DNA of 64,000 nt from Neomoorella thermoacetica (GTDB lineage: Bacteria > Bacillota > DSM-521 > Neomoorellales > Neomoorellaceae). The stretch is from NCBI RefSeq assembly GCF_001875325.1, contig NZ_MDDC01000005.1:1-64000 (forward strand), read 5' to 3'. The notes beneath the pieces were generated by a model. It saw nothing but the letters and a program-made list of their open reading frames with translations. It was not told the origin of the DNA and did no database searches. The position numbers and the translations under genes are program-made. Positions 63,640 through 64,000 of this stretch are shown here, piece by piece (position 1 is the first letter of the stretch; each line of letters opens with the position of its first letter).

Positions 63640-64000
63640 AATTAAAGTTGGCTCCCGCGAAAGCGAGCTGGCCCGCTGGCAGGCCCGCTGGGTGATACAG
63701 GCCCTGGAGAAGGCCTGGCCCGGGGTTAGCTGCCGCCTGGTGACCCTTAAAACCAGGGGGGATAAAATCCTCGATGTGGCCCTGGCGCGGATTGGCGATA
63801 AGGGCCTTTTTACCAAGGAACTGGAACTGGCCCTCCTGGACGGGGCCATCGACCTGGCCGTCCACAGCATGAAGGACATGCCCACGGCTCTGCCGGAAGG
63901 CCTGGTAATCGGCGCCATCGGGCAACGGGAAGACCCCGCCGACGTCCTGATTTCTCCGGAGGGTTATACCCTGGCGACCCTGCCCAATAAGGCCCGGGTG
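63632..64000 (+). CDS. hemC: Hydroxymethylbilane synthase, 5' part (runs off window)
   Basis: The first 123 codons are seen: MIEIKVGSRESELARWQA and LVTLKTRGDKILD, with RIGDKGLFTKELELALLDG and DLAVHSMKDMP, all standard for HemC. The TTG at 63632 follows AAGGAGG at 8 bp and overlaps hemA by 8 bp. The cofactor-binding cysteine lies beyond the end of the window. Confidence 0.93.
   Translation, partial: MIEIKVGSRESELARWQARWVIQALEKAWPGVSCRLVTLKTRGDKILDVALARIGDKGLFTKELELALLDGAIDLAVHSMKDMPTALPEGLVIGAIGQREDPADVLISPEGYTLATLPNKARV

Overview
The window looks like chromosome from a GC-rich, thermophilic, strictly anaerobic Firmicute, most likely a Moorella-type acetogen. Several things point there: Gram-positive ribosome-binding sites with frequent GTG and TTG starts, an S-box riboswitch, LysM, SLH and spore-coat-like proteins, a corrinoid methyltransfer module, the [FeFe]-hydrogenase maturase HydF, and the two divergent oxygen-defence operons rbr-fprA-hrb and roo-rub described from Moorella (Clostridium) thermoaceticum. 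Species assignment is inference; no database was searched.

Layout. Bases 1-600 hold the right end of an insertion sequence that appears to have cut off the 5' end of a URO-D family methyltransferase gene. A DUF1638 - GntR regulator - corrinoid protein operon follows (2085-4247), then a FadR-type regulator. Bases 5229-12705 are an aspartate-family amino acid operon, metY-metX-hom-thrC-thrB-lysC, led by an S-box (SAM) riboswitch; hom has its own long structured leader. Next come a LysM protein, a D-aminoacylase-like amidohydrolase, a decayed GntR regulator and an 8-oxoguanine-deaminase-like enzyme.

Bases 16852-32314 are a nitrogen-assimilation island. It holds PII, Amt, AsnB, a DUF1614 protein, two GlnA paralogues, a P-loop protein, an ANTAR antiterminator and a five-piece glutamate synthase (amidotransferase, FMN/Fe-S synthase, ferredoxin, FAD oxidoreductase and GXGXG subunit as separate genes). 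The glnA1 leader carries a textbook ANTAR target: two hexaloop hairpins with A1 and G4, the second overlapping an intrinsic terminator. A related hexaloop/terminator overlap precedes glnA2, and a related hairpin lies in front of the ANTAR gene itself. The island therefore appears to contain both the antiterminator and its RNA targets.

Bases 32530-37421 are the oxygen and redox defence cluster, with extra rubredoxin-like, ferritin-like and flavoprotein genes and a possible 38-residue small protein. tRNA-Pro(GGG) follows at 37525. Bases 38011-46836 are mixed housekeeping: 6-phosphogluconate dehydrogenase, SpeD, a polyprenyl-synthase-like protein without its DDxxD motif next to MenG, TatC/TatA, HydF, YkgJ, methylglyoxal synthase and aspartase. 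Bases 46920-54653 are an envelope/spore-like region: an amidase with an SLH segment, a LysM protein with a Met/His-rich tail, an Asp-box protein, a Cys-rich coat-like gene interrupted by an in-frame amber codon, a degenerate amidase-like protein and two small unknown proteins, followed by a DppA peptidase. The last part has NfeD plus SPFH, DUF3006 plus a ComEC-like hydrolase, a Wzy/TPR membrane protein, a polyprenyl synthase and the start of a heme operon (Met8-like, hemA, hemC), which runs off the window.
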